Source of the DNA: Mangrovibacter plantisponsor
Lineage (GTDB): Bacteria > Pseudomonadota > Gammaproteobacteria > Enterobacterales > Enterobacteriaceae
Reading direction: 5' to 3'
Assembly: GCF_003182475.1 (NCBI RefSeq)
Contig: NZ_QGTS01000002.1
Location: 124,001 to 188,000 of the forward strand
Length of the DNA: 64,000 nucleotides
Shown here: in pieces, positions 48,790 through 56,737 of the stretch
Numbering within the stretch: position 1 is the stretch's first letter
Layout: each line of letters opens with the position of its first letter
The notes under the pieces: model-generated
Seen by the model: the letters and a program-made list of their open reading frames with translations, nothing else
What the model was told of the DNA's origin: nothing
Database searches by the model: none
Made by a program: the position numbers and the translations under genes

Positions 48790-48795
48790 TATAAT
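48790..48795 (+). promoter_or_regulatory. Probable -10 element of the galF promoter
   Basis: A consensus TATAAT lies 27 bp upstream of the galF ATG, giving a leader of about 20 bases that contains a GTGGGAG ribosome site. The -35 is poor (CTGGCG at 48767–48772, 17-bp spacing). Confidence 0.5.
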
Positions 48796-48822
48796 TCCTC
48801 AACCAGTGAGGTGGGAGTGAAC

Positions 48823-49722
48823 ATGAGTAATTTGAAGGCCGTTATTCCGGTAGCCGGTTTGGGAATGGCAATGCTGCCAGCCACCAAGGCAATTCCTAAA
48901 GAAATGCTACCCATCGTCGACAAACCCATGATTCAGTACATTGTCGATGAAATTGTGGCCGCAGGGATCAAAGAGATTGTTCTGGTTACCCATTCCTCTA
49001 AGAATGCCGTAGAAAACCACTTCGATACTTCCTATGAGCTTGAAGCCCTGCTGGAACAGCGTGTTAAACGCCAGTTGCTTGCTGAAGTTCAGTCTATTTG
49101 CCCGCCAGGCGTAACGATTATGAACGTTCGCCAGGCGCAGCCGCTTGGGCTGGGCCATTCCATTATGTGTGCACACCCAACCATCGGCGACAACCCGTTT
49201 GTGGTAGTTCTGCCAGACGTAGTGATTGATAACGCCAGTGCAGACCCGTTGCGCTACAACCTTGCTGCCATGATTGCCCGCTTCAATGAGCACGGCCGCA
49301 GCCAGGTGCTGGCGAAACGTATGGACGGCGATTTATCGCAGTATTCCATTATCAAAACCGAAGAGCCGCTGGAAAACGAAGGTAAAGTTAGCCGTATTGT
49401 GGACTTTATCGAGAAACCAGACGAACCCCAGGTAATGGAATCAGACCTGATGGCCGTTGGGCGCTATGTGCTCTCTGCAGATATCTGGCCTATTCTGGCC
49501 CGTACACAACCCGGTGCCTGGGGCCGTATCCAGCTTACCGACGCCATTGCCGAACTGAACCAAACCCAGCCGGTTGAAGCCACCCTGATGACAGGCGAAA
49601 GCTACGACTGCGGCAAGAAAATGGGCTATATGCAGGCGTTTGTGAACTATGGCCTGCGTAACCTGAAAGAAGGGCAGAAGTTCCGCGATAGTATTAAGAA
49701 GATGTTGGAAACGAATTCCTGA
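48823..49722 (+). CDS. galF: UTP–glucose-1-phosphate uridylyltransferase-like GalF
   Basis: Paralogue of GalU that modulates UDP-glucose synthesis and marks the left border of the enteric O-antigen locus. It has 299 residues (297 in E. coli). The nucleotidyltransferase start [21 protein letters not shown] carries the GalF-type sequence in the loop where GalU reads GLGTRMLPATK. FIEKP is also present. The ATG at 48823 was chosen by match to the family and its GTGGGAG ribosome site; the frame is open 53 codons further upstream without similarity. Confidence 0.96.
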   Translation: MSNLKAVIPVAGLGMAMLPATKAIPKEMLPIVDKPMIQYIVDEIVAAGIKEIVLVTHSSKNAVENHFDTSYELEALLEQRVKRQLLAEVQSICPPGVTIMNVRQAQPLGLGHSIMCAHPTIGDNPFVVVLPDVVIDNASADPLRYNLAAMIARFNEHGRSQVLAKRMDGDLSQYSIIKTEEPLENEGKVSRIVDFIEKPDEPQVMESDLMAVGRYVLSADIWPILARTQPGAWGRIQLTDAIAELNQTQPVEATLMTGESYDCGKKMGYMQAFVNYGLRNLKEGQKFRDSIKKMLETNS

Positions 49723-49759
49723 CATCTATGGAACCAGACAGTTAGTAAAAATTGATGAT

Positions 49760-49807
49760 GCGAAGTGACCACCGGTCTGCCAGACTTGAGTGGTCCTTCG
49801 CTTTTTT
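49760..49807 (+). terminator. Rho-independent terminator after galF
   Basis: A long stem GCGAAG(T)GACCAC/GTGGTCCTTCGC with a bulged base (49760–49772 with about 49790–49801) is followed by T6. It isolates galF from the O-antigen promoter downstream. Confidence 0.85.
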
Positions 49808-49837
49808 GCTTTGTATAGCAAGATAATTTGATGATAG

Positions 49838-49876
49838 CAGTGCACTGGTAGCTGTAGAGCCAGGGGCGGTAGCGTG
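49838..49876 (+). promoter_or_regulatory. JUMPstart with ops element, O-antigen operon
   Basis: A full 39-bp JUMPstart ends in the ops core GGCGGTAGCGTG at 49865–49876, 110 bp upstream of pseB. RfaH-dependent antitermination of the pse–wbaP operon is expected. The promoter should lie between the galF terminator and this element, but no clear -35/-10 pair was chosen. Confidence 0.92.
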
Positions 49877-49986
49877 GTTTGCTATATGCTGTTGTAATGC
49901 AAATCGCTATCTGGATAATGAAAACGATTGTGCTTCACTCTGGAGCCTGATCTTTTTCAATGCGTAATAATTCATTGGTGGAATCA

Positions 49987-50985
49987 ATGTTCGATAATAA
50001 AACAATACTTGTTACTGGTGGTACTGGCTCATTTGGGAACAAATTTGTTCGAATGACTCTCAGCAAATACAACCCCAAGAAAATCATCATCTATTCCCGT
50101 GATGAAATGAAACAATGGGAGATGGCGAAGCATTTTAAAAATGAAGAACGTATTCGCTTCTTTATTGGTGATGTGCGTGATAAGGATCGTCTGTATCGTG
50201 CATTAGATGGTGTTGATTTTGTCGTACATGCAGCAGCAACAAAGATTGTTCCAACCGCAGAGTACAACCCGTTTGAATGTGTTAAAACCAATATCAATGG
50301 CGCAATGAACGTTATTGACGCATGTATTGATAAAGGTATTGAACGTGTTGTTGCCCTTTCTACTGACAAAGCAAGTAGTCCGGCAAACCTCTATGGCGCA
50401 ACCAAGCTGGCTTCCGACAAATTGTTTGTTGCTGGTAACTCCTATTCCGGCGCACATGGAACTCGCTTTGCTGTTGTTCGCTACGGTAACGTAATGGGCT
50501 CTCGTGGTTCGGTTATTCCTTTCTTCTTGTCGATCAAAGATAAAGGTGTTTTACCTATCACTGATGACCGTATGACTCGCTTTATGATCACCCTTGAACA
50601 AGGTGTTGAATTGGTGTGGCATGCTTTCGAAGATATGGTTGGCGGCGAAATTTATGTGAAAAAAATTCCGTCAATGAAAGTAACCGACGTTGCAACCTCC
50701 ATTGCACCTGATGCCAAACAAGAAATTATTGGTATTCGCCCTGGTGAAAAACTGCACGAACAAATGATCAGTGCAGAAGATGCTCATTACACGTATGAAT
50801 ACCCGGAACACTTCAAAATTTTGCCTGCAATTCACGACTGGTACAACACGCCAGAACGTATCAAAGATGGTAAGAAAGTGCCGGAAGGGTTCATCTATGA
50901 AAGTGACAGCAACAGTGAATGGATGAGCATTGACGAACTGCGCCAGTGGGTGGAAGTGAATAAGGACAAAGTAGGTAATATTTAA
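49987..50985 (+). CDS. pseB: UDP-GlcNAc 4,6-dehydratase (inverting)
   Basis: First step of pseudaminic acid synthesis: UDP-GlcNAc to UDP-2-acetamido-2,6-dideoxy-beta-L-arabino-hex-4-ulose, with C5 inversion. It has 332 residues. The NADP Rossmann motif GGTGSFG is at 11–17, then HAAATKIVPTAEYNP, STDKASSPANLYGATK and RYGNVMGSRGSVIPFF, all typical of PseB/FlaA1. The ATG at 49987 (MFDNK) fits the family; an in-frame start 9 codons upstream is less likely. It overlaps pseC by one base in a TAATG junction. Confidence 0.95.
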   Translation: MFDNKTILVTGGTGSFGNKFVRMTLSKYNPKKIIIYSRDEMKQWEMAKHFKNEERIRFFIGDVRDKDRLYRALDGVDFVVHAAATKIVPTAEYNPFECVKTNINGAMNVIDACIDKGIERVVALSTDKASSPANLYGATKLASDKLFVAGNSYSGAHGTRFAVVRYGNVMGSRGSVIPFFLSIKDKGVLPITDDRMTRFMITLEQGVELVWHAFEDMVGGEIYVKKIPSMKVTDVATSIAPDAKQEIIGIRPGEKLHEQMISAEDAHYTYEYPEHFKILPAIHDWYNTPERIKDGKKVPEGFIYESDSNSEWMSIDELRQWVEVNKDKVGNI

Positions 50986-52136
50986 TGAAAAATATTCCTT
51001 ACGGTCGCCAGGATATCTCTGATGAGGATATTGCTGCTGTAGTTGCGGTATTAAAATCAGATTTTCTGACGCAAGGGCCAAATGTGCCCGCATTTGAAAA
51101 GGCAATTGCTGACTACGTTGGCGTAGAGCATGCTGTGGCCGTAAATAGTGCGACATCCGCATTGCATATTGCTTGTATGGCGCTCGGCCTGGAAAGCGGT
51201 GACTGGCTGTGGACAACACCAAATACTTTCGTCGCATCAGCTAACTGTGGCCGCTACTGTGGTGCCAATGTAAGCTTTGTTGATATCGATAAAGATACCT
51301 ACAACATGAGCGTGGATGCGCTTAAAGATAAGTTAAAGACAGCGAAAGCAGCCGGAAATTTACCTAAAATTGTTGTTCCTGTAGCTTTTGCCGGGCAATC
51401 ATGTGAGATGGCTGAAATTCATGCGCTTTCCAAAGAGTATGGGTTCTTTGTTATTGAAGATGCTTCACATGCTATTGGTGGTAATTATCTCGACACGAAG
51501 ATTGGCTGCTCAAAGTATGCTGATATTTCGATTTTGAGTTTTCACCCAGTAAAAATTATCACTACTGCCGAAGGTGGTATGGCATTGACTAACAATGCTG
51601 AACTGGCAGAGAAACTGCAGTCTTACCGCAGCCACGGGATTACACGTGATCCAAAACGCATGACTCATGAAGCGGATGGTGCATGGTATTACCAGCAAGT
51701 TGAGCTGGGGCTGAATTACCGCATGACTGAGCTTCAGGCTGCATTAGGTGTCAGTCAGTTAAAGCGTATTGATGAGTTCGTTGCTACACGCCATAAGCTG
51801 GCAAAACGTTATGACGAATTACTTGCTGGCCTGCCTGTCACTACGCCTGCTCAGGCTAAATCAGGCCATAGTGCTTTGCATCTCTATCCTGTTCAGGTTA
51901 AAGATGCAGCAAAACGGCAAGCTCTTTTTGACTTCATGCGCAGTAAAGGGATTGGCGTGAATGTGCACTACATTCCCGTACACACTCAACCATATTATCA
52001 GGAATTGGGTTGTAAGCCTGGTGATTACCCTGAAGCTGAAGCCTACTATTCACGAGCTCTGAGCCTGCCTTTGTACGCTACATTGACAGAGGCCGACCAG
52101 GATTATGTAGTGGATTGCATCCGGGAGTTTTTCTAA
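50985..52136 (+). CDS. pseC: UDP-4-keto-6-deoxy-N-acetyl-L-altrosamine 4-aminotransferase
   Basis: PLP-dependent DegT/DnrJ/EryC1-family aminotransferase, second step of the pseudaminic acid pathway, using glutamate as amino donor. It has 383 residues. It begins IPYGRQDISDEDIAAVVAVL, and the PLP lysine is in LSFHPVKIITTAEGG. Substrate is inferred from its position between pseB and pseF. It starts at a TAATG junction with pseB. A GGGAG near its end (52123–52127) is placed as a ribosome site for a pseF start that is no longer present. Confidence 0.95.
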   Translation: MKNIPYGRQDISDEDIAAVVAVLKSDFLTQGPNVPAFEKAIADYVGVEHAVAVNSATSALHIACMALGLESGDWLWTTPNTFVASANCGRYCGANVSFVDIDKDTYNMSVDALKDKLKTAKAAGNLPKIVVPVAFAGQSCEMAEIHALSKEYGFFVIEDASHAIGGNYLDTKIGCSKYADISILSFHPVKIITTAEGGMALTNNAELAEKLQSYRSHGITRDPKRMTHEADGAWYYQQVELGLNYRMTELQAALGVSQLKRIDEFVATRHKLAKRYDELLAGLPVTTPAQAKSGHSALHLYPVQVKDAAKRQALFDFMRSKGIGVNVHYIPVHTQPYYQELGCKPGDYPEAEAYYSRALSLPLYATLTEADQDYVVDCIREFF

Positions 52137-52847
52137 AAGAATGTGGCAATCATCCCCGCAAGAGGGGGAAGCAAGCGTATACCGCGGAAAAATATTAAAC
52201 CATTCTGTGGGAAACCGATGATTGCCTGGTCCATTGACGCCGCTAAGCAAAGCGGCGTCTTTGATCGAATCATTGTTTCAACGGATGATGAAGAAATTGC
52301 AGATGTCGCTCGTTAATATGGTGTGGAAGTGCCGTTTATGCGCCCAGAAGAACTGGCAAATGATTATGCAGGCACGATTCCTGTGATTCGCCATGCTACT
52401 GAATGGATAGCAAGTAACGGTAGTAAAGCTGAGTATGTCTGCTGCATTTATGCTACCGCTCCGTTTATTCTCCCAGAGGATATTTTAAAAGGACTGGAAA
52501 CATTGAAGGAACATAATGCAGATTATGCATTTACAGTCACTCGGTATCCTTATCCCATACAGCGAGCAATAAAAGTAAGTGACGAGCAGCGTATCAGTAT
52601 GTTCTCTCCAGATATGTTCAATGTCCGTTCTCAGGACCTGGAGGAGTCTTGGCACGATGCGGGACAATTTTACTGGGGCTCGTCTCAAGCATGGATAGAC
52701 GAGAAACCAATATTTAGTACAAAATCATATTCAATCGAACTGCTACGTGAACGTGTGCAGGATATTGATACGCCAGAAGATTGGCGAGTAGCCGAATGGC
52801 TATTTAAAGCTATGGAGTTCAAAAATGAATGTCTGTCTGCGAGTTGA
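52137..52847 (+). pseudogene. pseF: Disrupted CMP-pseudaminic acid synthetase (pseF)
   Basis: The product would activate pseudaminic acid with CTP to CMP-Pse. The frame is readable from 52137 directly after the pseC stop: K-N-V-A-I-I-P-A-R-G-G-S-K-R-I-P-R-K, the CTP-binding P-loop, then FDRIIVSTDDEEIADVAR. It meets TAA at 52314–52316, where relatives have lysine (AAA to TAA), and continues as YGVEVPFMRPEELANDY to 52847. There is also no ATG: the sequence TAAAAG replaces an expected TAATGAAG, a 2-base loss matching the TAATG junctions of pseB/pseC and pseGH/pseI. GTG at 52143 is the only nearby in-frame start. The 3' end overlaps pseGH by 23 bases. Likely inactive unless read through or sequencing error. 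Confidence 0.88.
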
Positions 52848-54357
52848 CTCATCTTTTTCAATAGGCTCTGGGCACATTATGCGATGCCTGAGCTTAGCCA
52901 AATCACTGAATAAGTTGGGTGCGCAGTGTACATTTATATCCAAAGGGCATAGTGGAAATATAATAGAGAAAATTGGTCAAGGTGGTTTCGATTTCAAGGT
53001 GATTGCTGCCCCTGTTCATTCTAATGATTATGTTATAGATGAAAAATCATGGTTAGGTGGTAATCAGTCGGATGATGCACAAGACTTCATCTCATTAATA
53101 AATAAAGAAATAAAGAAGCCAGACATAATTATTGTTGATCATTATTCACTTGATGAAGAATGGGAAAGGATAGTGAAGCAATATTTCCCTACTACTCGCC
53201 TGGTTGTTATTGACGATTTATGCAATCGAAAACATAGATGTGATTTGTTAATTGATCAAACTTATAAGCGTCAAGCTGATGAATATAGCCTGCTAACTGA
53301 AAATAATTGCAAAGTATTGACAGGGACTCAGTATGCATTAATCAACCCTTCATTTCAAAAATTGAGGAAACAGTCGATTAATAAGAAATCACTGTTAAAT
53401 AAACCTCAAACACTAATGATAACAATGGGGGGGGTCGATGCACAAGATGTCACTGGGAAGATTCTTGATTACCTTGAACTGGCTGATTTTACAAATTTTA
53501 CCAAAATTACAGTTATACTTGGGATTGCATGCCCTCATGCTACGAAAATACGATTTCAGGCTCAAAAATCAAAATATAATATTGATGTGCTGAGTAACGT
53601 TACAAATATGGCAGAACTCATGCTTGAGCATGATTGCTCTATTGGTGCCTTGGGGGGGACTACATGGGAACGCTGTTCAATGGCTCAACCCGCAGTAAAT
53701 ATTGCCATCGCAAATAATCAAAGGACGATTGCACAAAACTTGTTAAATGAGGGTGCAATCGTTTTGGATGCAAATACTTTCAGCCAGGCAGAATTATGTA
53801 GTGCCATAGAAAGCCTCATTATGAATTATCAAGAGCAGCGCATCCTGGCAATGAATATCTGTGATGGTCTGGGAATCATGAGAGATGTACAGGAAATAAT
53901 TCCTCAGCCAGCAAAAGATGGTCATAATGTTACGTTGCGTTTAGCAACGGAGGATGATATCGATTTTGTATATCAACTCCAGTGTGAACCTCAAACCCGC
54001 CGTTTTGCCCGTAATCCAGAAATTCCTGAATATGTAAATCATGTCTCGTGGATGAAAGACAGGTTGAGTAATGCAGAATCTGTATTCTACATTATTGACC
54101 ATGATGGAGCATGTGGGGTACTTAGACTTGACCCTGTACAACATATAAGTGCTACCCACGAAATATCAATATTCTTGACGACAAAAAGCCATGGTAAAGG
54201 TGTTGCTACTGCAGCAATTAAACGCGCGTTGATGTTGCATACGGATTTTTCAGTGTTAGCAACTGTATTACCTGAAAATCATACATCACATAAGCTATTT
54301 AATAGCATTGGATTTAAAAAAATCTCATCCAGTGAATATATTAGTGAGAAAGAGTAA
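52825..54357 (+). CDS. pseG: PseG hydrolase fused to a GNAT acetyltransferase (PseH-like)
   Basis: Protein of 510 residues in two parts. Residues 1–360 match PseG, the GT-B-fold hydrolase that removes UDP from UDP-2,4-diacetamido-2,4,6-trideoxy-L-altrose (RVDSSFSIGSGHIMRCLSLA, VVIDDLCNRKHRCDLLIDQTY, LGGTTWERC). From about 366 a GNAT domain follows (VTLRLATEDDIDFVYQLQ, GKGVATAAIKRAL, HTSHKLFNSIGFKK). It presumably replaces the separate PseH that acetylates the 4-amino group one step earlier. The gene is AT-rich but carries in-frame runs of eight G (53427–53434) and seven G (53652–53658). It meets pseI at a TAATG junction. Confidence 0.9.
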   Translation: MNVCLRVDSSFSIGSGHIMRCLSLAKSLNKLGAQCTFISKGHSGNIIEKIGQGGFDFKVIAAPVHSNDYVIDEKSWLGGNQSDDAQDFISLINKEIKKPDIIIVDHYSLDEEWERIVKQYFPTTRLVVIDDLCNRKHRCDLLIDQTYKRQADEYSLLTENNCKVLTGTQYALINPSFQKLRKQSINKKSLLNKPQTLMITMGGVDAQDVTGKILDYLELADFTNFTKITVILGIACPHATKIRFQAQKSKYNIDVLSNVTNMAELMLEHDCSIGALGGTTWERCSMAQPAVNIAIANNQRTIAQNLLNEGAIVLDANTFSQAELCSAIESLIMNYQEQRILAMNICDGLGIMRDVQEIIPQPAKDGHNVTLRLATEDDIDFVYQLQCEPQTRRFARNPEIPEYVNHVSWMKDRLSNAESVFYIIDHDGACGVLRLDPVQHISATHEISIFLTTKSHGKGVATAAIKRALMLHTDFSVLATVLPENHTSHKLFNSIGFKKISSSEYISEKE

Positions 54358-55406
54358 TGAGTGATTTTATAACTATTGATGGGCGTAAGATTGGTAGAAA
54401 TTATTCGCCATATATTATTGCTGAATTATCGGCAAATCATAATGGTGATATTAATCGTGCTTTCCAAATAATGGAGGCAGCTAAGGCGGCAGGCGCTGAT
54501 GCTATTAAGTTACAGACTTATCGAGCTGATACAATCACAATAGATTGTGATACGGAAGATTTTCAAATTCATGGCGGATTATGGGATGGTCAGACTTTAT
54601 ATAATTTATATAAAGGCGCTCAGATGCCATGGGAGTGGCATAAGCCACTCTTTGATAAAGCTAAAGAACTGGGGATTACTATTTTCAGTAGCCCGTTTGA
54701 TTTTACTGCTGTTGACCTACTTGAAGAATTAAATGCACCTGCTTATAAGATTGCCTCTTTCGAAGCAATCGATTTACCTCTTATTAAATATGTTGCTAAA
54801 ACTGGCAAACCAATGATTATCTCTACCGGTATGGCCGATGAGCAGGAAATAGCAGAAGCTGTTAATGCAGCTAAAGAGGGTGGGTGCAAAGAACTTGTTG
54901 TATTACATTGTGTAAGTGGTTACCCGGCTCCTGCTGAGGATTATAATCTGGCAACTATTTCAGATATGGCAAAGCGATTTAATGTTATTACTGGCCTGTC
55001 AGACCATACAATAGATAATACAACTGCTATTGCATCTGTTGTGCTTGGAGCATGTGTTATTGAAAAACATGTGACTCTCGATAGAAATGGTGGTGGTCCT
55101 GACGATAGTTTTTCTCTTGAGCCTAATGAATTGAATGCGCTATGTCGGGATGCAAAAGTGGCGTGGACTGCATTAGGGCAGGTGAACTACGCCAAGAAAG
55201 AAAGTGAAAAAGGAAACGTGAAGTTTCGGCGCTCACTGTATGTTGTCAGTGATATCAAAAAAGGTGAAAAATTTACACCTGAAAATGTACGGAGCATTCG
55301 CCCTGGCAACGGATTAGCACCGAAGTATTACGATGATATTATCGGTAAAACTGCTCGTGAAGATATTAAATTCGGTACTCCAATGAGTTTTGGATTAGTT
55401 GAGTAA
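54357..55406 (+). CDS. pseI: Pseudaminic acid synthase
   Basis: Condenses 2,4-diacetamido-2,4,6-trideoxy-L-altrose with phosphoenolpyruvate to make pseudaminic acid. It has 349 residues. An N-terminal NeuB-type TIM barrel (about 15–260, IIAELSANHNGD, ADAIKLQTY, SSPFDFTAVDLLE, LSDHTIDN) is followed by a C-terminal SAF/antifreeze-like domain (about 290–349, RRSLYVVSDIKKGE). NeuB for sialic acid is the relative; the pse context supports PseI. Confidence 0.94.
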   Translation: MSDFITIDGRKIGRNYSPYIIAELSANHNGDINRAFQIMEAAKAAGADAIKLQTYRADTITIDCDTEDFQIHGGLWDGQTLYNLYKGAQMPWEWHKPLFDKAKELGITIFSSPFDFTAVDLLEELNAPAYKIASFEAIDLPLIKYVAKTGKPMIISTGMADEQEIAEAVNAAKEGGCKELVVLHCVSGYPAPAEDYNLATISDMAKRFNVITGLSDHTIDNTTAIASVVLGACVIEKHVTLDRNGGGPDDSFSLEPNELNALCRDAKVAWTALGQVNYAKKESEKGNVKFRRSLYVVSDIKKGEKFTPENVRSIRPGNGLAPKYYDDIIGKTAREDIKFGTPMSFGLVE

Positions 55407-55462
55407 TTTTTCTAACTTGACATGGATGTCAATTTGGAAATATAAATACTGGCTTGTAATTA

Positions 55463-56737
55463 ATGTTAGATATAAAAGCGAAAAATATCTTATTTAATCG
55501 TTCTTTATTGATGGTTGGTGTTAGAGGTGCGACGCTAGCAAGTAAGTTTATATTTATAACTTTCTTGGCAAAATTTAGTTCATATGATGTTCTGGCTCTT
55601 TACTCATTAATTACTGTTACAGTTTCTTATTTATTATATATATTGGGTTTTGATTTTTATACCTATTCTTCACGAGAGATCCTCAAAGCAGGGTTTGAAT
55701 TAAGTGCTTCTTATTTATATAACCAGTTCACATTCTATCTATTAATGTATTTTGCTACAATTCCTGTAGTGCTTATTTTCTTTTTTGCGGGGGTTTTGCC
55801 ATTTACTATTTTACCTCTATTCTTTATAACATTAATATCTGAACATTTGTCACAGGAGTTAATGAGAGTTCTGGTCTTATCTAAAAATCCGTTTAAAGCA
55901 AATCTCCAGTTATTCATTCGCTCATCGCTATGGATATATTTATACATGGCATACAGTTATTTACATGCAGATTATTCAATTAAAGTAATGCTAGTTATGT
56001 GGTTTTCTGCGAATATTATAGCTATAGTAATGTTTATGCCTGTATTTACTCGTGTTAATTGGTCTTCGCTGCGATGTAAAATTGATTGGGCATGGGTTTA
56101 TAAAGGAGTAAAAATCGCCATTCCGCTTCTCTGTGCTACATTAATGCTTCGTGGAATATACATAAGTGATAGGTATATATTGAAGTTTACATCAACAACA
56201 TCTGTGTTAGCTGTTTATTCATTCTATAGTAATATAGCGAATGCACTTATAGCTTTTGTTGATGCTGCCGTTATCATGCATTACTACCCTCTTATTGTTG
56301 AATCATTTCAGAATAAAAACGTAGAAAAATATATAACTAGTATAATTAGCTTTAAAAAGAAAATAATATCTATTGGCATATCAATAATGGTTGTTCTGTC
56401 TTTATGCATGCCTTTTGTTTGCAAAGTTTTAGGGAAAAATGATTTCATTGAGCATATAGGGATATTTTACATACTTTTGACTTCTTCTTTTTTTTATTGC
56501 TATGGGCTTGTATATCATTATGAGCTTTATGCGAGAGGTAAAGATTGGTTGATTGTGATTTCTACCGGATTATCATTTATTTTTTGTATAATCCTTCAAT
56601 ATATCATGGCCATTTATTTTGAAGGTGTTGGCGTGAGTTTAAGTGTTTTATTTACATCATTGCTCCTTCTTTTTATAAAAAAAATAATGATTGCCAGAGT
56701 AAAAAGGAATGAAAGTGAAATATATTGTGGACTGTGA
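55463..56737 (+). CDS. wzx: Polysaccharide-unit flippase (Wzx-like)
   Basis: Integral membrane protein of 424 residues with about 12 hydrophobic helices, very AT-rich, resembling the polysaccharide-biosynthesis/MOP flippases of O-antigen clusters (N-terminal ILFNRSLLMVGVRGATLASKFIF). It is the only multi-spanning protein between galF and gnd apart from WbaP, so it is called Wzx and not Wzy; the conserved N-terminal pattern also favours Wzx. Its 3' end overlaps the next gene by 29 bases. A run of eight T lies near the 3' end. Confidence 0.78.
   Translation: MLDIKAKNILFNRSLLMVGVRGATLASKFIFITFLAKFSSYDVLALYSLITVTVSYLLYILGFDFYTYSSREILKAGFELSASYLYNQFTFYLLMYFATIPVVLIFFFAGVLPFTILPLFFITLISEHLSQELMRVLVLSKNPFKANLQLFIRSSLWIYLYMAYSYLHADYSIKVMLVMWFSANIIAIVMFMPVFTRVNWSSLRCKIDWAWVYKGVKIAIPLLCATLMLRGIYISDRYILKFTSTTSVLAVYSFYSNIANALIAFVDAAVIMHYYPLIVESFQNKNVEKYITSIISFKKKIISIGISIMVVLSLCMPFVCKVLGKNDFIEHIGIFYILLTSSFFYCYGLVYHYELYARGKDWLIVISTGLSFIFCIILQYIMAIYFEGVGVSLSVLFTSLLLLFIKKIMIARVKRNESEIYCGL

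Noticed and set aside
48664-48822. N-terminal extension of galF by 53 codons
   Set aside because: The extension matches nothing in GalF; the ATG at 48823 has a ribosome site and a TATAAT 27 bp upstream falls inside the extension.
52141-52224. ATG at 52141 as the pseF start
   Set aside because: It is in a different frame from the PseF homology and stops after about 27 codons.
52323-52847. The 174-codon open frame as a complete gene
   Set aside because: It begins with GTG without a ribosome site and lacks the N-terminal CTP-binding loop, which is readable in frame upstream; it is the 3' part of pseF.
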